Source: Apodemus sylvaticus (taxonomy: Eukaryota > Chordata > Mammalia > Rodentia > Muridae). From it: 64,000 nucleotides of DNA. This document shows, in pieces, positions 1-11,589 of the stretch. Both the position numbers and the translations under genes were made by a program. The stretch spans positions 31,934,039 to 31,998,038 of the forward strand of contig NC_067488.1 in assembly GCF_947179515.1 (NCBI RefSeq). The letters are read 5' to 3'. The notes below the pieces were generated by a model. That model had not been told where the DNA came from and made no database searches. It worked only from the letters and a program-made list of their open reading frames with translations. Position 1 is the first letter of the stretch, and every line of letters begins with the position of its first letter.

Positions 1-1005
1 AGAACAGATGAGTTTTGATTTCATGTTCTTCATGTTAACCAGGGTGTACAAGGTAATGTTTCGACAATACACCCACATCTATGAAGCTATTACAGAAGCC
101 ACTAACCATAAAGAAGAATGCCTAATATATTTGAAGAACCTGTTTTGTGATAAGGATATGGTATATTTATAATAGGAATATTCTTAGTCCACACTTTATA
201 AAACTGCTAGTCACAAAGAATAATTGTTCTATTCAATGTTAGAGAGCTTACTAGTTTTAGGATAAATTCAAAGCCATTCTTTCTTTTACCATCAAGCACA
301 AACTTTATTATAGCAATATACAATTTGTTGTGGTCAAAGAACCAAGTCAAGATAAATCATGTTTAGTCATATTTACCACCATTGTTCTGGTGGTGTCATC
401 TCTCCAAAACTCATGACTGAATTTACTTGGGAAACAAGAGCATACTTGCATCCAAGTCATCCATCTCTCTGATTGCTCTGGGAAGTCCCAAGGCTAGCTA
501 AAATAAGCTAAGCCTTTTGAGCTGAGCTAAAAATAAGAATTGAGCTCCTGGATAGACTAGCTCTCCCACTGTTATTTCATTAATGGAAAACGCTTTGCTG
601 CCCTTTCCCTGACCTCCAATGCAGAGGAAGAAAACGCTCCTCTGTACTAAGATTCCCAAGTGCAAAAGACAGCTAATGAAGTTATGTCGTCCAAACCTCT
701 GCATGAAGGAAATATGGTATCTCAGCTCCAGGAACAGGATTTAATCATTGCAATGAAATGACATTTCACTTCCAGATTCTTGAACATAATCCATGAGAGA
801 AGAGAGAGGCATCAAATGGTCTGAAGCTAGAACAGGGCAAGATTTGTTCTAGATGCATCAGTGTGAGATAACATATACGATGAAATCGCATGTATATAAG
901 TAAGCAGACATTTGTAGTATTATAGCTCACTAATGCAAGGATCAGAATGAAAAGTAAGGCAATATGGTGTATTTTAAAAACTAAATATTATTTACTTCTT
1001 AAGAT
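1..1005. other. AT-rich intergenic sequence, nothing recognised
   Basis: I see no repeat family, splice-flanked exon or RNA gene here. The short ORFs (for example about 68 codons on the minus strand near 500-700) have no recognisable motif and are within chance expectation. It ends where the 5' UTR of L1 element A begins. Confidence 0.5.
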
Positions 1006-1009
1006 TCCA

Positions 1010-1408
1010 GGTGAGAGTAGAGCAGCTGGGCCAGGAGCCTTCCGATCGCCACTTGCACCAGGGAGCCAATTCGCTCCACGGCCTTCTGTGCAGAGCCTGC
1101 CAGGAGACAGTGATCTTCCAGCACCGCCTCCACTTCTGAGCGTGGAGGCGAGATCTCCACTTTCTCTACAATATCTCTTTGGAGGGGAACAGCTAGGAGT
1201 GCACAAGGCATAGGATCAGTAGAACATTTGGGACACGAGCCTTCTAGATGCCATGTAAACCAGGAAGCCAGGCAGCTCCACAGCCTTCTGTGCACAGATC
1301 CTGCCAGAGAGTTGGTCTCTCAAGAGTAGGAATACATGCTTACAGGCCCAAAGGAGGGACCAGCTCCAGCCAGAGACAGTAAGACCAACTAATACCAGAG
1401 AAAACCAG
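1010..1408 (+). promoter_or_regulatory. L1 element A 5' UTR with about 202-bp monomers
   Basis: Two related units can be aligned: the block around GCCTTCTGTG at 1081 recurs at 1283, a spacing of 202 bases, each followed by a GCCTGCCAG/TCCTGCCAG motif. Tandem monomers of about 200 bp are the standard form of rodent L1 internal promoters. The array is followed by a short non-repeated tether leading to the ORF1 start at 1409. Confidence 0.7.
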
Positions 1409-2485
1409 ATGATGAAAGGCCAGAGCAAGAACCCTACCAACATAAACCAAGGCTACTAGGCAACATCAGAACCCAGTTCCCCCCACAGGGAGTCTCGAAT
1501 ACGCCAACAAAGCAGAAAAGCAAGAGTTGGATTTAAAATCTCATCTCATGATGCTGAAAGAGGACTTCATGAAGGACATAAACAATTCCCTTAAACAAAT
1601 ACTGTAGAACATGGGTCAACATGTAGAAGTCCTTAAATAGGAAACACAAAAATCCCTTAAATAATTACAGGAAAACACAAAAAATGAAATGAAGGAACTG
1701 AACAAAACCATCTAGGATCTAAAAATGGAAGTAGAAACAATAAAAAAAATCACAAAGGAAGACAATTTTGGAGATAGAAAACCTTGGAAACAAATCAGGA
1801 GTCATAGATGCAAGCATCAACAACAGAATACAAGAGATAGAAGTGAGAATCTAAGGTGCTGAAAATACTATAAAAAACATTGACTAAACAGTCAAAGAAA
1901 ATGAAAAATGCAAAAAACCTGTAACCCAAAATATCCAGGAAATCCAGGACACAAGGAGAAGACCAAACCTAAGGATTATAGGTATCAAAGACAGCAAAGA
2001 TTTACAACTTAAAGGACCAGTAAATATCATCAACAAATTTATAAAAGAAAACTTCCCTAACCTAAAGAAAGAGATGCCCATGAACACACAAGAAGTCTAC
2101 AGAACACCAAACAGACTTGGACCAGAACAGAAATTTCTCCCAGCATATAATTATCAAAGCATTAAATGCACTAAACAAAGAAAGAATATTAAAAGTAGTA
2201 AGGGGAGAAGATTGAGTAACATAAAGGAAGACCTACAGCAGTCTTATCACTGGTGACAATGAAAGCTAGATGATCTGGGCCAGATCTCATATAGACCCTT
2301 AGAGAGCACAAATGCCAGCCTACACTACTATACCCAGCAAAACTCTCAATCTTGGTAGATGGAGATACCAAGATATTCCATGATAAAACCAAATCTGTAC
2401 AATATCTTTCCACAAATGTAGACGTACAGAAGATAATAGATGAAAAATGCCAACACAAGGAGGAAAACTGAACCCTGAGAAAATA
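1409..2485 (+). pseudogene. L1 ORF1 remnant (element A)
   Basis: ORF1 encodes the L1 RNA-binding, trimerising chaperone (coiled coil, RRM, C-terminal domain). The start is placed at 1409 because ACCAGATG aligns with the ORF1 starts of elements B and C. The frame is broken early: a TAG interrupts codons around 1460 and more stops lie in the coiled coil (for example TAG and TAA around 1604-1665). The RRM-equivalent stretch is still recognisable near 1965-2010 and the C-terminal domain near 2090-2480. Its coiled coil lacks two repeat units (54 and 66 bp) present in elements B and C. It cannot make a functional protein. Confidence 0.85.
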
Positions 2486-5102
2486 ATCTTCTTTCAGCTA
2501 ACCCAAAAGAAGATAACTACACAAACATAAAAATAACATTAAAAAAATAACAGGAAGCAACAATCATTATTCCTTAATATGTCTTAATATCATGGACTCA
2601 ACTCCCCAATAAAAAGACATAGACTAACAGACTGGATACAAAAAGAGGACCCAGCATATTGCTGCATACAAGAAATGCACCGGAGTGTCAAAAGAAAACA
2701 CTACCTCAGAGTAAAAGGCTGGAAAACAATTTTCTAAGCAAGTGGTCCCAGGAAACAAGCTGGAGTAGCCATTCTAATATCAGATAAAAATCTTTCAACC
2801 AAAAGTCATTAAAAAAGACATGGAAAGACACTTCATACTCATCAAAGGAAAAATCTACCAAGAAGAACTCTCAATTATGAATATCTATGCTCCAAATGCA
2901 AGGACACCCACATTCTTAAAAGAAACTTTACTAAAGCTCAAAGCACACATTACACCTCACACAATAACTGTGTGTGGCTTTAACACCCCAGTCTCATCAA
3001 TGGACAGATCAGAGAAAGACAAACTAAACAGAGATACAGTGAAACTAACAGAAGTTATGAAACAAATGGATTTAACAGATATCTATAGAACATTTCATCC
3101 TACAACAAAAGAATATACCTTCTTCTTATCACCTCATGGTTCTTCTCCAAAATTTACCATATAATTGGTCACAAAACAGACCTCAACAGATGTGAAAAGA
3201 TTGAAATAGTCCCATGCCTCCTATCAGATCACTATAGATTAAGGCTGATCTTCAATAACAATATAAAGAACAGAAAGACCAAATACATATGGAAGCAGAA
3301 AAATACTCAATGATACCTGTTCAAGGAAGAAATAAGAAATCAAAAGACTTTTTAGAATTTAATGAAAATGAAGGCACAACATACCAAAACTTATGGGACA
3401 CAATGAAAGTGTTGCTAAGAGGAAAATGCTTTAGCTCTGAGTGCCTCCAAAAGGAAACGGGAGAGAGCATACACTAGCAGCTTAATGGCACACCTGAAAG
3501 TTCTAGAACAGAAAGAAGCTAATATAGCCAAGAGGAGTGTATGGCAGGAAATCATCCAACTCAGAGCTGAAAACAACTAAGGAGACACAAAGAGAACTAT
3601 ACAAAGAATCAACAAAACCAGGAGCTGGTTCTTTGAGAAAATCAACAAGATAGATAAACTTTTAGCCAGACTAACCAGAAGGCACAGAAACAGTATCCAA
3701 ATTAACAAAATTCGAAATGTAAAGGGAGATATAACAGCAGAAACTGAGGAAATTCAAAAAAATCATCAGATCTTATTGCAAAAGCTTATACTCAACACAA
3801 CTGGAAAATGTGGATGAAATGAACAACTTTCTAGACTGATACAAAACATCAAAGGTAAATCAGGATCAGATAGACCATCTAAACAGTCCCATAATCCCTA
3901 AAGAAATAGAAGTAGTTATTGGAAGTCTCTCAACCAAAAAAAGTATATGACTAAATGGTTTTAGTGCAGAATGTTATCAGACCTTCAAAAAAGACCTAAT
4001 ACCAATACTCTTCAAACTGTTCCACAAAATAGAAACAGAAGGAACACTACCCAATTTGTTCTATTAAGTCACAATTATGCTGATACCAAAACAACACAAA
4101 GATACAACAAAGTAACTTCAGACTAATTTCCCTTATGAATATTGATGCAAAAAATACTCATGAAATTCTTGCCAACCAAATCCAAGAACACATCAAAATG
4201 ATCATTCACCATGATCAAGTAGGCTTCATCCTAGGGATAGAGGGATGGTTCAGTATAAGGAAATCCATCACTGTAATCCACTATATAAACAAACTCAAAG
4301 AAAAAAAAACCACATTGTCATTACGATAGATGCTGAAAAAGAATTTACCAAAATTCAGCATCCTTTCATGTTAAAAATTTTGGAAAGATAAGGAATTCAA
4401 GGCCCAAACCAGCAAACCAGCAAACCAGCAAACCAGTAGCCAACATCAAACTAACTGGACAAAAACTTGAAGCAATCCCACTAAAATCAGGGACTAAACA
4501 ATGCCCTTCTCTCTCTCCATGTGTATTAAACATAGTACTTGAATTTCTAGCTAGAGCAATTAGACAACAAAAGGAGGTCAAAGGATATAATTTTCAAGAA
4601 AGAAATCAAAGTATCACTATTTTGCCCATAATATGATAGTATACTTAAACAACCCCTTAAATGCCACCAGAAAACTCCTACAGCTGATAAACAACTTCAG
4701 CAAAGTGGCCAGATATAAAATTAACTCAAACAAATTAGTAGCCTTCCTATACTCAAAGGATAAACAGGCTGAGATAGAATTCAGAATGAGATAATTTCAT
4801 TATGGAAATAAAAATAAAAATAAAAAAATAAAAAATTATGTAAATGACATCCTTCACAATAGTCAAAGACAATATAAAGTATCTTGGTGTGACTGTAACC
4901 AAACAAGTGAAAGATCTGTATAACAAGAACTTCAAGTGTCTGAAGAAAGAAATTAAAGAAGACCTCAGAAGACAGAAAGAACTTCCAAGCTTGTGGAAGT
5001 TCTTGTCAGGATTAATATAGTAAAAATGGCCACCTTGCCAAAAGCAATATGCAGATTCAATGCAATCCCCATCAAAATTCCAACTCAATTCTTCATAGAG
5101 TT

Positions 5103-6024
5103 AAAGAACTCAAGAAGTTAGACTCCAGAAAACCAAACAACCCTATTAAAAAATGGGGTACAGAGTTAAACAAAGAATTCTCACCTGAAGAACTTCGGAT
5201 GGCAGAGAAACACCTTAAAAAATGATCAACTTCATTAGTCATTAGGGAAATGCAAATCAAAACAACCCTGAGATTTCACCTTAAACCAGTTGGAATGGCT
5301 AAGATTAAAAATTCAGGAGACAGCAGGTGTTGGCGAGGATGTGGAGAAAGAGGAACACTCCTCCACTGCTGGTGGGGTTGCAAATTGGTACAACCACTCT
5401 GGAAATCAGTCTGGCAGTTCCTCCGAAAACTGGGCACCTCACTTCCAGAAGATCCTGCTATACCACTCGTGGGCATATACCCAAAAGATTTCCCAGCATG
5501 TAATAAGGATACATGTTCCACTATGTTCATAGCAGCCCTATTTATAATTGCCAGAAGTTGGAAAGAACACAGGTATCCCTCAACAGAAGAGTGGATGCAA
5601 AAAATGTGGTATATATACACAATGGAGTACTATTCAGCCATTAGAAACAATGAATTCATGAAATTCTTCAGCAAATGGATGGAGCTGCAGAATATCATAC
5701 TAAGTGAGGTAATCCAGACTCAAAAGATGAATCATGGTATGCACTCACTAATAAGTGGATATTAACCTAGAAAACTGGAATACCCAAAACATAATCCACA
5801 CATCAAATGAGGTACAAGAAGAACGGAGGAGTGGCCCCTAGTTCTGGAAAGACTCAGTGAAGCAGTATAGAGCAAAATCAGAACAGGGATGTGGGAAGGG
5901 TTGGGTGGGAAAACAGGGGGAGGGAAGGGGACTGATGGGACTTTCGTGGAGTGGGGGTCCAGAAAAGGGGAAATCATTTGAAATGTAAATAAATCAATAA
6001 ATTTAAAAAAATAGAAAAAAAAGA
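5103..6024 (+). mobile_element. Young 5'-truncated L1 (A2) nested in element A
   Basis: The host ORF2 sequence runs to TTCATAGAGTTAAAG and then jumps to AAGAACTCAAGAAGTT, a segment that lies near the end of ORF2 in other copies. The host sequence resumes after the A-rich tail with GAAAGAACAATCCTCAAATT. The insert is about 0.92 kb and carries the ORF2 C terminus plus a short 3' UTR with a polyadenylation-type tail. A short duplication, AAAGAAC, flanks it (about 5103-5109 and 6027-6033), although it partly overlaps the element's own sequence. The insert is much less diverged from elements C and D than its host is, so the order of events is clear. Confidence 0.88.
5104..5765 (+). pseudogene. L1 ORF2 C-terminal fragment (A2)
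   Basis: This is the last part of ORF2, which contains the cysteine-rich motif C-x3-C-x7-H-x4-C, intact here near 5328-5381. A TGA at 5222-5224 (TGC to TGA relative to elements C and D) breaks the frame. From 5250 it is open for 171 codons to the native stop at 5763-5765, ending in Leu-Ile-Ser-Gly-Tyr like the other copies. With no promoter, ORF1, endonuclease or RT it is inert. Confidence 0.85.
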
Positions 6025-7624
6025 AAGAAAGAACAATCCTCAAATTCATTTCAAATAACAAAAAACTCAGGATAGTTAAAACTATTCTCAACAATAAAAG
6101 AACTTCTGGGGGAATCATTATCCTGGACCTCAAGAAGTACTACAGAGCAATAATGTTAAAAACTGCATGGTATTGGTACAGTGACAAGAAAGTAGATAAA
6201 TGGAATAAAATTGAAGAAGCAGAAATGAACCCACACACCTATGGTCACTTGATCTTTGACAAAGTAACTAAAACCATCCAGTGGAAAAAAGATAGCTTTT
6301 TCAATACATGATGATGGTTCAACTGGAGGTCAGTATGCAGAAGAATTCAAATAGATTCATTCTTATCTCCTTGTACTAAGCTCAAGTCCAAGTGGATCAA
6401 GGACCTCCACATAAAACCAGATACACTGAAACTAATAGAAAAGCAAGTAAGAAAAAGCCTCAAGCACATGGGCACAGGGGTACGTTTCCTGAACAGAAAA
6501 CGAATAGCTTATGCTCTAAGTTCAAGAATCCACAAATGGGACCTAATAAAATTAGAAAGCTTCTGTAAGGTAAAGGACATTATCAGTAGGACAAAATGCC
6601 AACCAACAAATTGGGAAAAGATCTTTACCAACCCTACACCTGACACAGGGCTAATAACCAATATATATAAAGAACTCAAGAAGTTAGAATCCTGAGAGCC
6701 AAAAATCCTATTAAAATGGGGTACAGAGCTAAACAAAGACTTTTTAACTGAGGAATATTGAATGGCCCAGAAGTACCTAAAGAAATGTTCAACATACTCA
6801 GTCATCAGGGAAATGCAAATCAAAACAACACTGAGATTTCACCTCACACCAGTCAAAATGGCTAAGATGAAAAACTCAGGGGACAGCAGAGGCTGGCAAG
6901 GATATGGAGAAAGAGGAACATGCCTCCACTACTAGTGGGACTGCAAGCAAATACAACCACTTGGTGGTTCCTGTGAAACCGTATTGGTCATAATACTACT
7001 GGAGGACCCTGCTATACCACTCTTAGGCATATACCCAGAGGATTCTTTGGCCACTGGAGTTCCATCTCATATACAGTCACCAAACCCAGAAACTATTATG
7101 GATGCCAGCCAACAAGGGCTTGCTAACAGGAGCCTGATATAGCTGTTTCCTGAGAGGCTCTTCCAGTGCCTGACAAATATAGAGGTGGGTACTCTCAGGC
7201 AACCATTGGACTGAACACAAGGTCCCTAATGGAGGAGCTAGAGAAAGGACCCAGGGAGCTGAAGGAGCTTGTAGCTCCATAGAAGGAACAACAATATGAA
7301 CCAAGCAGTACTCCCCAGAGCTCCCAAGGACTAAACTACCAACCAAACAGTACACATGGAGGGACCTATAGCTCCAGCAGCACATGCAGCAGAGGACAGC
7401 CTTATTGAACATTAAAGGGAGAAAAGGCCCTTGGTCCTGAGAAGACTAGATGCCCCAGTATAAGGCAATGCCAGGACAGGGAAGTGGGAGTGGGTGGGTT
7501 GGTGAATGGGGGAGGTGAGGGGACGGGAAAGAGGGAAGATGGGGTAGGGTGTTTTAGGAAAGGAAACCAGGAAACGGGATAACATCTGAAATGTAAATAA
7601 AGAAAATATCCAATAAAAAAGAGT

Positions 7625-8298
7625 TTAAAAGAAAGAAAGTTATTGTGTTTGTGTTGCTGTTATTGTTACTGTTGTTGTTTTTTGAGGATGGTAATAGCCT
7701 TTTTCGAATGTGCCTTCACCCAACCCCAGAACTCTGCAGATTTTGAGTGCGCATGCACTCAGTATACCACCATCACCATCAGGAACTAGACACTCACCAT
7801 GTAAATCTATCTAAGCAGCATTTGTTTTTGCAGCATCTATGAACAGATGAGGGCCTTGGACCCCTAGAGGAGAAGTACCATTTAGAATAGTGAATAGCAC
7901 TGATGAGTGGTAGAGTTGTTTCTTTCATTCCATCCTTAGTGAACATTACTTATCTGGTTGATTCAGATTCCAGAATAGGAGCCTTCATAGGAATTATCTT
8001 CAAACTTATCAAGGAACATCATGCAAGGGCTTTATTGTGTTTTCCCAAGAGAAATTCACTGTTGTATTTATCCATGCTAAATCCTAGTAGTTGATATTGG
8101 GATGTAGTTGGAACACAGCAAGAATGCCATTGAGAAGGATTCAAGACACACACGCACCCCCCCCCACACACACACAGAGGCAGACAGACAGACAGACAGA
8201 TGCAGGGGGGCACATTGATAATTTTTATAGAACTTTTGAAGTTTTGGTCTGGAGTTGGTTGACTGCTTGGCCACCCTGTGATGATATTGAGGTGTTAT
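7625..8298. other. Intergenic sequence with simple repeat
   Basis: The stretch between element A and the Lx insertion begins with a T/G-rich run. It contains the compound repeat at 8145-8201 and otherwise nothing I can assign. Confidence 0.5.
8145..8201. repeat. Compound microsatellite (CA)n-C tract-(CAGA)n
   Basis: A run of CA dinucleotides, a C tract, CA again, then tandem CAGA units are read directly. The short ORFs across it on both strands are by-products of the repeat. Confidence 0.9.
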
Positions 8299-8314
8299 AA
8301 CTTATATGTGGAAA

Positions 8315-8963
8315 AATTGCTCATGTCTAGAGGAAATGCAGGGATGAAAAATGGATCAGAAACAGAATGAATGGCCGGCCAGTGAATGGCTCAACTTGGG
8401 ATCCATCCCATGGAAAGCCCCCAATCCCCGACACTGTTACTGATGGTGGTATATTTGACTGCAGATAGGAGCCTAGCATAGCTGTCCTCTGAAAGGGTCT
8501 ACCAGCAGCTGGCTGAAGCAGATAGTCACAGCCAAACAGTTGACTGAGGTTGGGAACCCCTATGAAAAAGTTAGGGGAAGGAGTGAAGCAACTGAAGGGC
8601 ATGGCAAACTCATAGGAAGACTAACAGTGTCAAGTAACCTGGACCCTGGGGAGCTCCCAGAGACTGATCCACAAACCAAAAGAGTATACGTGGACTGGTC
8701 TGAACCCCCTGACAAATATGTAGCCGAGTCCTGCCTTGTCTGGCCTCTGAAGGAGTGGATGTGCCTAGTCCTATAGATAGTGTATATCATAGGGTGGTGT
8801 GGATACCAGGTAGAGGACACCCTCTCAAAGGCAAAGGGAAGGAGGGATAGGGAAAGAACTGTGAAGAGTGACCAGAAGTTGGCGTGACATTTGGGACACA
8901 AATAAATAAAATAATTAATTATTAAAAAATGAAATGAACAAACAAATGAACAAACAAAAAAAG
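8315..8963 (+). mobile_element. Lx-type L1 3' UTR insertion with TSDs
   Basis: This 5'-truncated L1 consists of an Lx-type 3' UTR only: the GGGATCCATCCCATGG region, the GGAGCTCCCAGAGACTGA region, and a tail with AAATAAATAAAATAATTAATT followed by an A-rich tail containing repeated AAATGAACAAAC. TSDs of 16 bp with one mismatch flank it: AACTTATATGTGGAAA (8299-8314) and AACTTATAGGTGGAAA (8964-8979). It contains no ORF2 sequence, so the ORFs across it are chance. Confidence 0.85.
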
Positions 8964-8979
8964 AACTTATAGGTGGAAA

Positions 8980-11218
8980 TAACTAATAGAAGTGGTTGGA
9001 TCATTAGGATTTATGTCCACACAAGGAATTAATATAGTTCTGCCTGATCACAGTCAGCATCCATGGGAATAGATTATCAAGGAAAGAGTATTTCTGGTCC
9101 TCTGAACATTTCTTATTTCCTATCTTATCCCATTCTTTCTCTTCCTCTGACTTCGTCCACTTCACGCTGCTACTTTCCAGGTCCTGATGTAGCCACACTT
9201 TTAACCAGAAAGGAGCAATATGATGTGGATGAAGTCAGAGAAAGAGTCATTAACTTGACTCTCCAACTTGTTATAAAAACTGAAAGTTAAGTAACAAGAA
9301 AATCACAGCTAGCATGGAATGCTGGATCAGTTAAGATTTTGATTCTGTATTGATATTTTTCTTCATCTGTTGACTTTGTCTTATAGTGATTAAGTCATCA
9401 GCTAGGCTATTAGGATTATTAACTTTTTAGGAAAGGCTTTCCTCACATCTTTATTATATTTTCTATAGAGTATAAGGGTGTCTCTCCTGAAGCTTCCATG
9501 CTTCTCTGTAAGCAATAGTTTCCTGACTTGAGAAGAGCTGGCTGTACTGCTTCGTTACTGATGACTTATGTGATGACCATTGTGATAGCATCCTGGAAGC
9601 CATCTTTATTTTATCCTTGTTGCCAATAATATCCTTTAATTGAGCTGCTACAAGAGACAGTGGAGGTGGAAATTGTATCTAATAATAATAATTAACCAAT
9701 CATTCTGTGGTATTTAGCACATAACTGAGCAATAGAGGAAACCAGAGGCTTTCATCAAAGCAGAAGGATTAAGGCTAAGAAACAGAGGCATTTCCTTGGA
9801 AACCAGGTAATATTAATCTGGGCATGTGATATTGTAACATTTGCTGTATAAGGAGTCATGATCCAAAAAATTCAGGTAATGCACTGAAAGTGAAAAAGCC
9901 AAGAAAACAGACTCTGTTCTGATCTCTAGACCTGTGCAAGAAGAAAGATGTATGCTAGGACACAAAACGTATGGTAATTTATTAGAGAAAATACAAGGTG
10001 CTAATATACCATGAAATAAGATCATTTTAAATGTTGGTATGCAACATCTTCTCCTCATGTTTTGAGGAATGCCTAGAAGCTTGTCTATGCTCTGCAACAA
10101 AGAGTCCTCCATGGGCCTATTGGCGTCAGTCCTATGCACAATAGACACCATATTTAGATATACAGCCACTTTCCTGTTACCCAAAGTATAAACACAAACA
10201 TTTTCTCTGACAGGCATTTTAGATAGCTTGCAGAATGAATAAGGGTCTAAGAATGATATAGTCATTCAAAAACTAAAGCGCCTATAAGATCTTTGAGGAA
10301 CACAGGTATGAGTTTCCAATTGGTCATGCGATATTTAGAAAGTGTGCAGATTCTTCTCAAACTTAGTTCCTGCACTGTGCATACTATATCAACTACTGTC
10401 CATGATAGATGTAAAAGTTAAGAAATGCCTTAATCTACCTCAGGAATCTAGGAGGGAAACATGATGGAGTCTTGGGATATTGTAAAATGGAATACTTTCA
10501 CTCATTATTGTATCTGCTCATTGTCACAGAGGTAATTTGGTGACACTTAAGAGGTACTCAATGAAAATTTAATGTTTGTCAGGCAGTACACCTAGGACAC
10601 AGAGTGAGTGGCTGAGTATGCCTTTACATTGTCTTCATTTCGGTTTTGTTGAATGCTGGAATTACAGCCAAGTGGCTAATTGGCTGTACAACTAGTAATC
10701 TTTATAAACAGGATTGGCACAGACTATCTAGGCAGTAGGATCTGTACCTACACCAGGGGTCAACTACAAAATACCAACGGTACTATTGTAGTATCATGCA
10801 GCTGTATCTCATATTTCTGCAGTGCTATCAGGTCAAAGGCATGGCAGACTGATGGTTCTGGCCTATCTGTGCTGTCTTCTATATTTTCATATGTTAGGGT
10901 GAATCTCAATATATTTGAAAATGAGGTAAGTGACTCAATTTTGAAACATGGGAAGAAAAACAAACAAACAAGAGGAAGCAAATGCCCTTCCAATACCATT
11001 CAGAAGTAGAAGATCTATGTTGGAAAGAAAACATGGCAAAGGAAAGAAGCAGACAAATGGCAGGATTTTACCCATGAAGTTGTAGATGTAGATTCCTGGT
11101 CTCTTCTGATGTGGACAGTTTGAGTTCCGCTTACTTGGTATACTTCTCCTGTTGCATGCCAAAGCAACCCCTGTTTCTCCTTCAATTCTCTTCCTTCCCT
11201 AGTCACAAACATTGGGTT
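8980..11218. other. Mostly unique intergenic sequence
   Basis: I recognise no repeat family or gene in this 2.2 kb. It includes a minus-strand ORF of 150 codons at 9813-10265, the longest here outside repeats. I see no domain, signal peptide or conserved motif in it, and an open frame of this length is about what chance gives in 64 kb of AT-rich DNA. Confidence 0.5.
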
Positions 11219-11585
11219 TGTAAGTCTTCATTAGTTCATTTTTCTATTGCTTCATAACACATAATGGCAAAGGCAACTTAGAATAATAGGCTTATTTGGC
11301 TGGCAGCTCCAGAGGGCGGGACACATTGATGGTGGAGCAGAGGCAGCATGGAGCAGGAAATGGATGTTGAAATCAGAAGCTGAATGCTCACATCTTGAAC
11401 AAGTTTGAAGCAGAGTAATCCCATTGGGAATGGTACGAGGCTTTGAAATCTCAACGCCAGCCCTAGTGATATATCTTTTTTAATGGCTATTCCTCCTAAG
11501 CCTCCCAAACACCATCATCAAATGGGGACCTAGTATTCAAATGCCCAAGATTACATGGTGGGGGGATCTCATCCAAACTACCACA
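11219..11585 (-). mobile_element. Solo MaLR LTR (ORR1/MT-like), minus strand
   Basis: Read on the minus strand it starts TGTGGTAGTTTGGATGAGA, contains the CCCCATTTGATGATGGTGTT and GGAGGCTTAGGAGGAATAGC blocks, and ends with a TTGCC...CAATAGAAAAATGAACTAAT segment and a terminal CTTACA. This is the layout of a mammalian MaLR (ERVL-related, non-autonomous) LTR, and the 3' end is close to ORR1. No internal region is attached, so it is a solo LTR. Any 5-bp target duplication has decayed. Confidence 0.75.
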
Positions 11586-11589
11586 GAAT

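Larger units (their letters stand above)
2545..7045 (+). pseudogene. L1 ORF2 remnant (element A), interrupted
   Basis: ORF2 encodes the L1 endonuclease and reverse transcriptase. The start of similarity (GGAAGCAACAATCATTATTCC) is at about 2550. The longest surviving endonuclease stretch is an ORF at 2820-3164. RT blocks follow ([13 protein letters not shown] at about 4220-4260). At the catalytic box the usual FADD is degenerate: 4620-4631 reads Phe-Ala-His-Asn, so both catalytic aspartates are lost. Local scars include a short tandem repeat at 4405-4437, an A-rich insert of about 55 bp at 4789-4845 and a palindrome at 4971-5007. The frame is split by the nested L1 at about 5103-6024 and resumes with the C-terminal region, whose longest ORF is 6468-6695. 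Confidence 0.85.
1010..7620 (+). mobile_element. Old near full-length L1 (element A), split by nested L1
   Basis: This LINE-1 keeps the full order of parts: a monomer-type 5' UTR (about 1010-1408), an ORF1 remnant, an ORF2 remnant, and a 3' UTR of the mouse/rat L1-Lx style (about 7046-7620) ending in a G-rich tract and an AATAAA-containing tail. It is heavily decayed, with many stops and indels, so it is the oldest of the L1 copies here that keep a 5' end. ORF2 is interrupted at about 5103 by a younger L1 and resumes at about 6026. Just before the 3' UTR (near 7045) the last part of ORF2 is missing relative to the other copies, so a deletion of roughly 200-250 bases is inferred. I did not find convincing TSDs. 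Confidence 0.9.

Noticed and set aside
947..1443. Overlapping ORFs of 70-98 codons on both strands near 1-1.4 kb
   Set aside because: They lie in the GC-rich 5' UTR monomers of L1 element A. Open frames on both strands reflect composition, not genes.
7903..8300. Short ORFs near 8.0-8.3 kb on both strands
   Set aside because: They run through the CA/C/CAGA simple repeat and show no protein motif.
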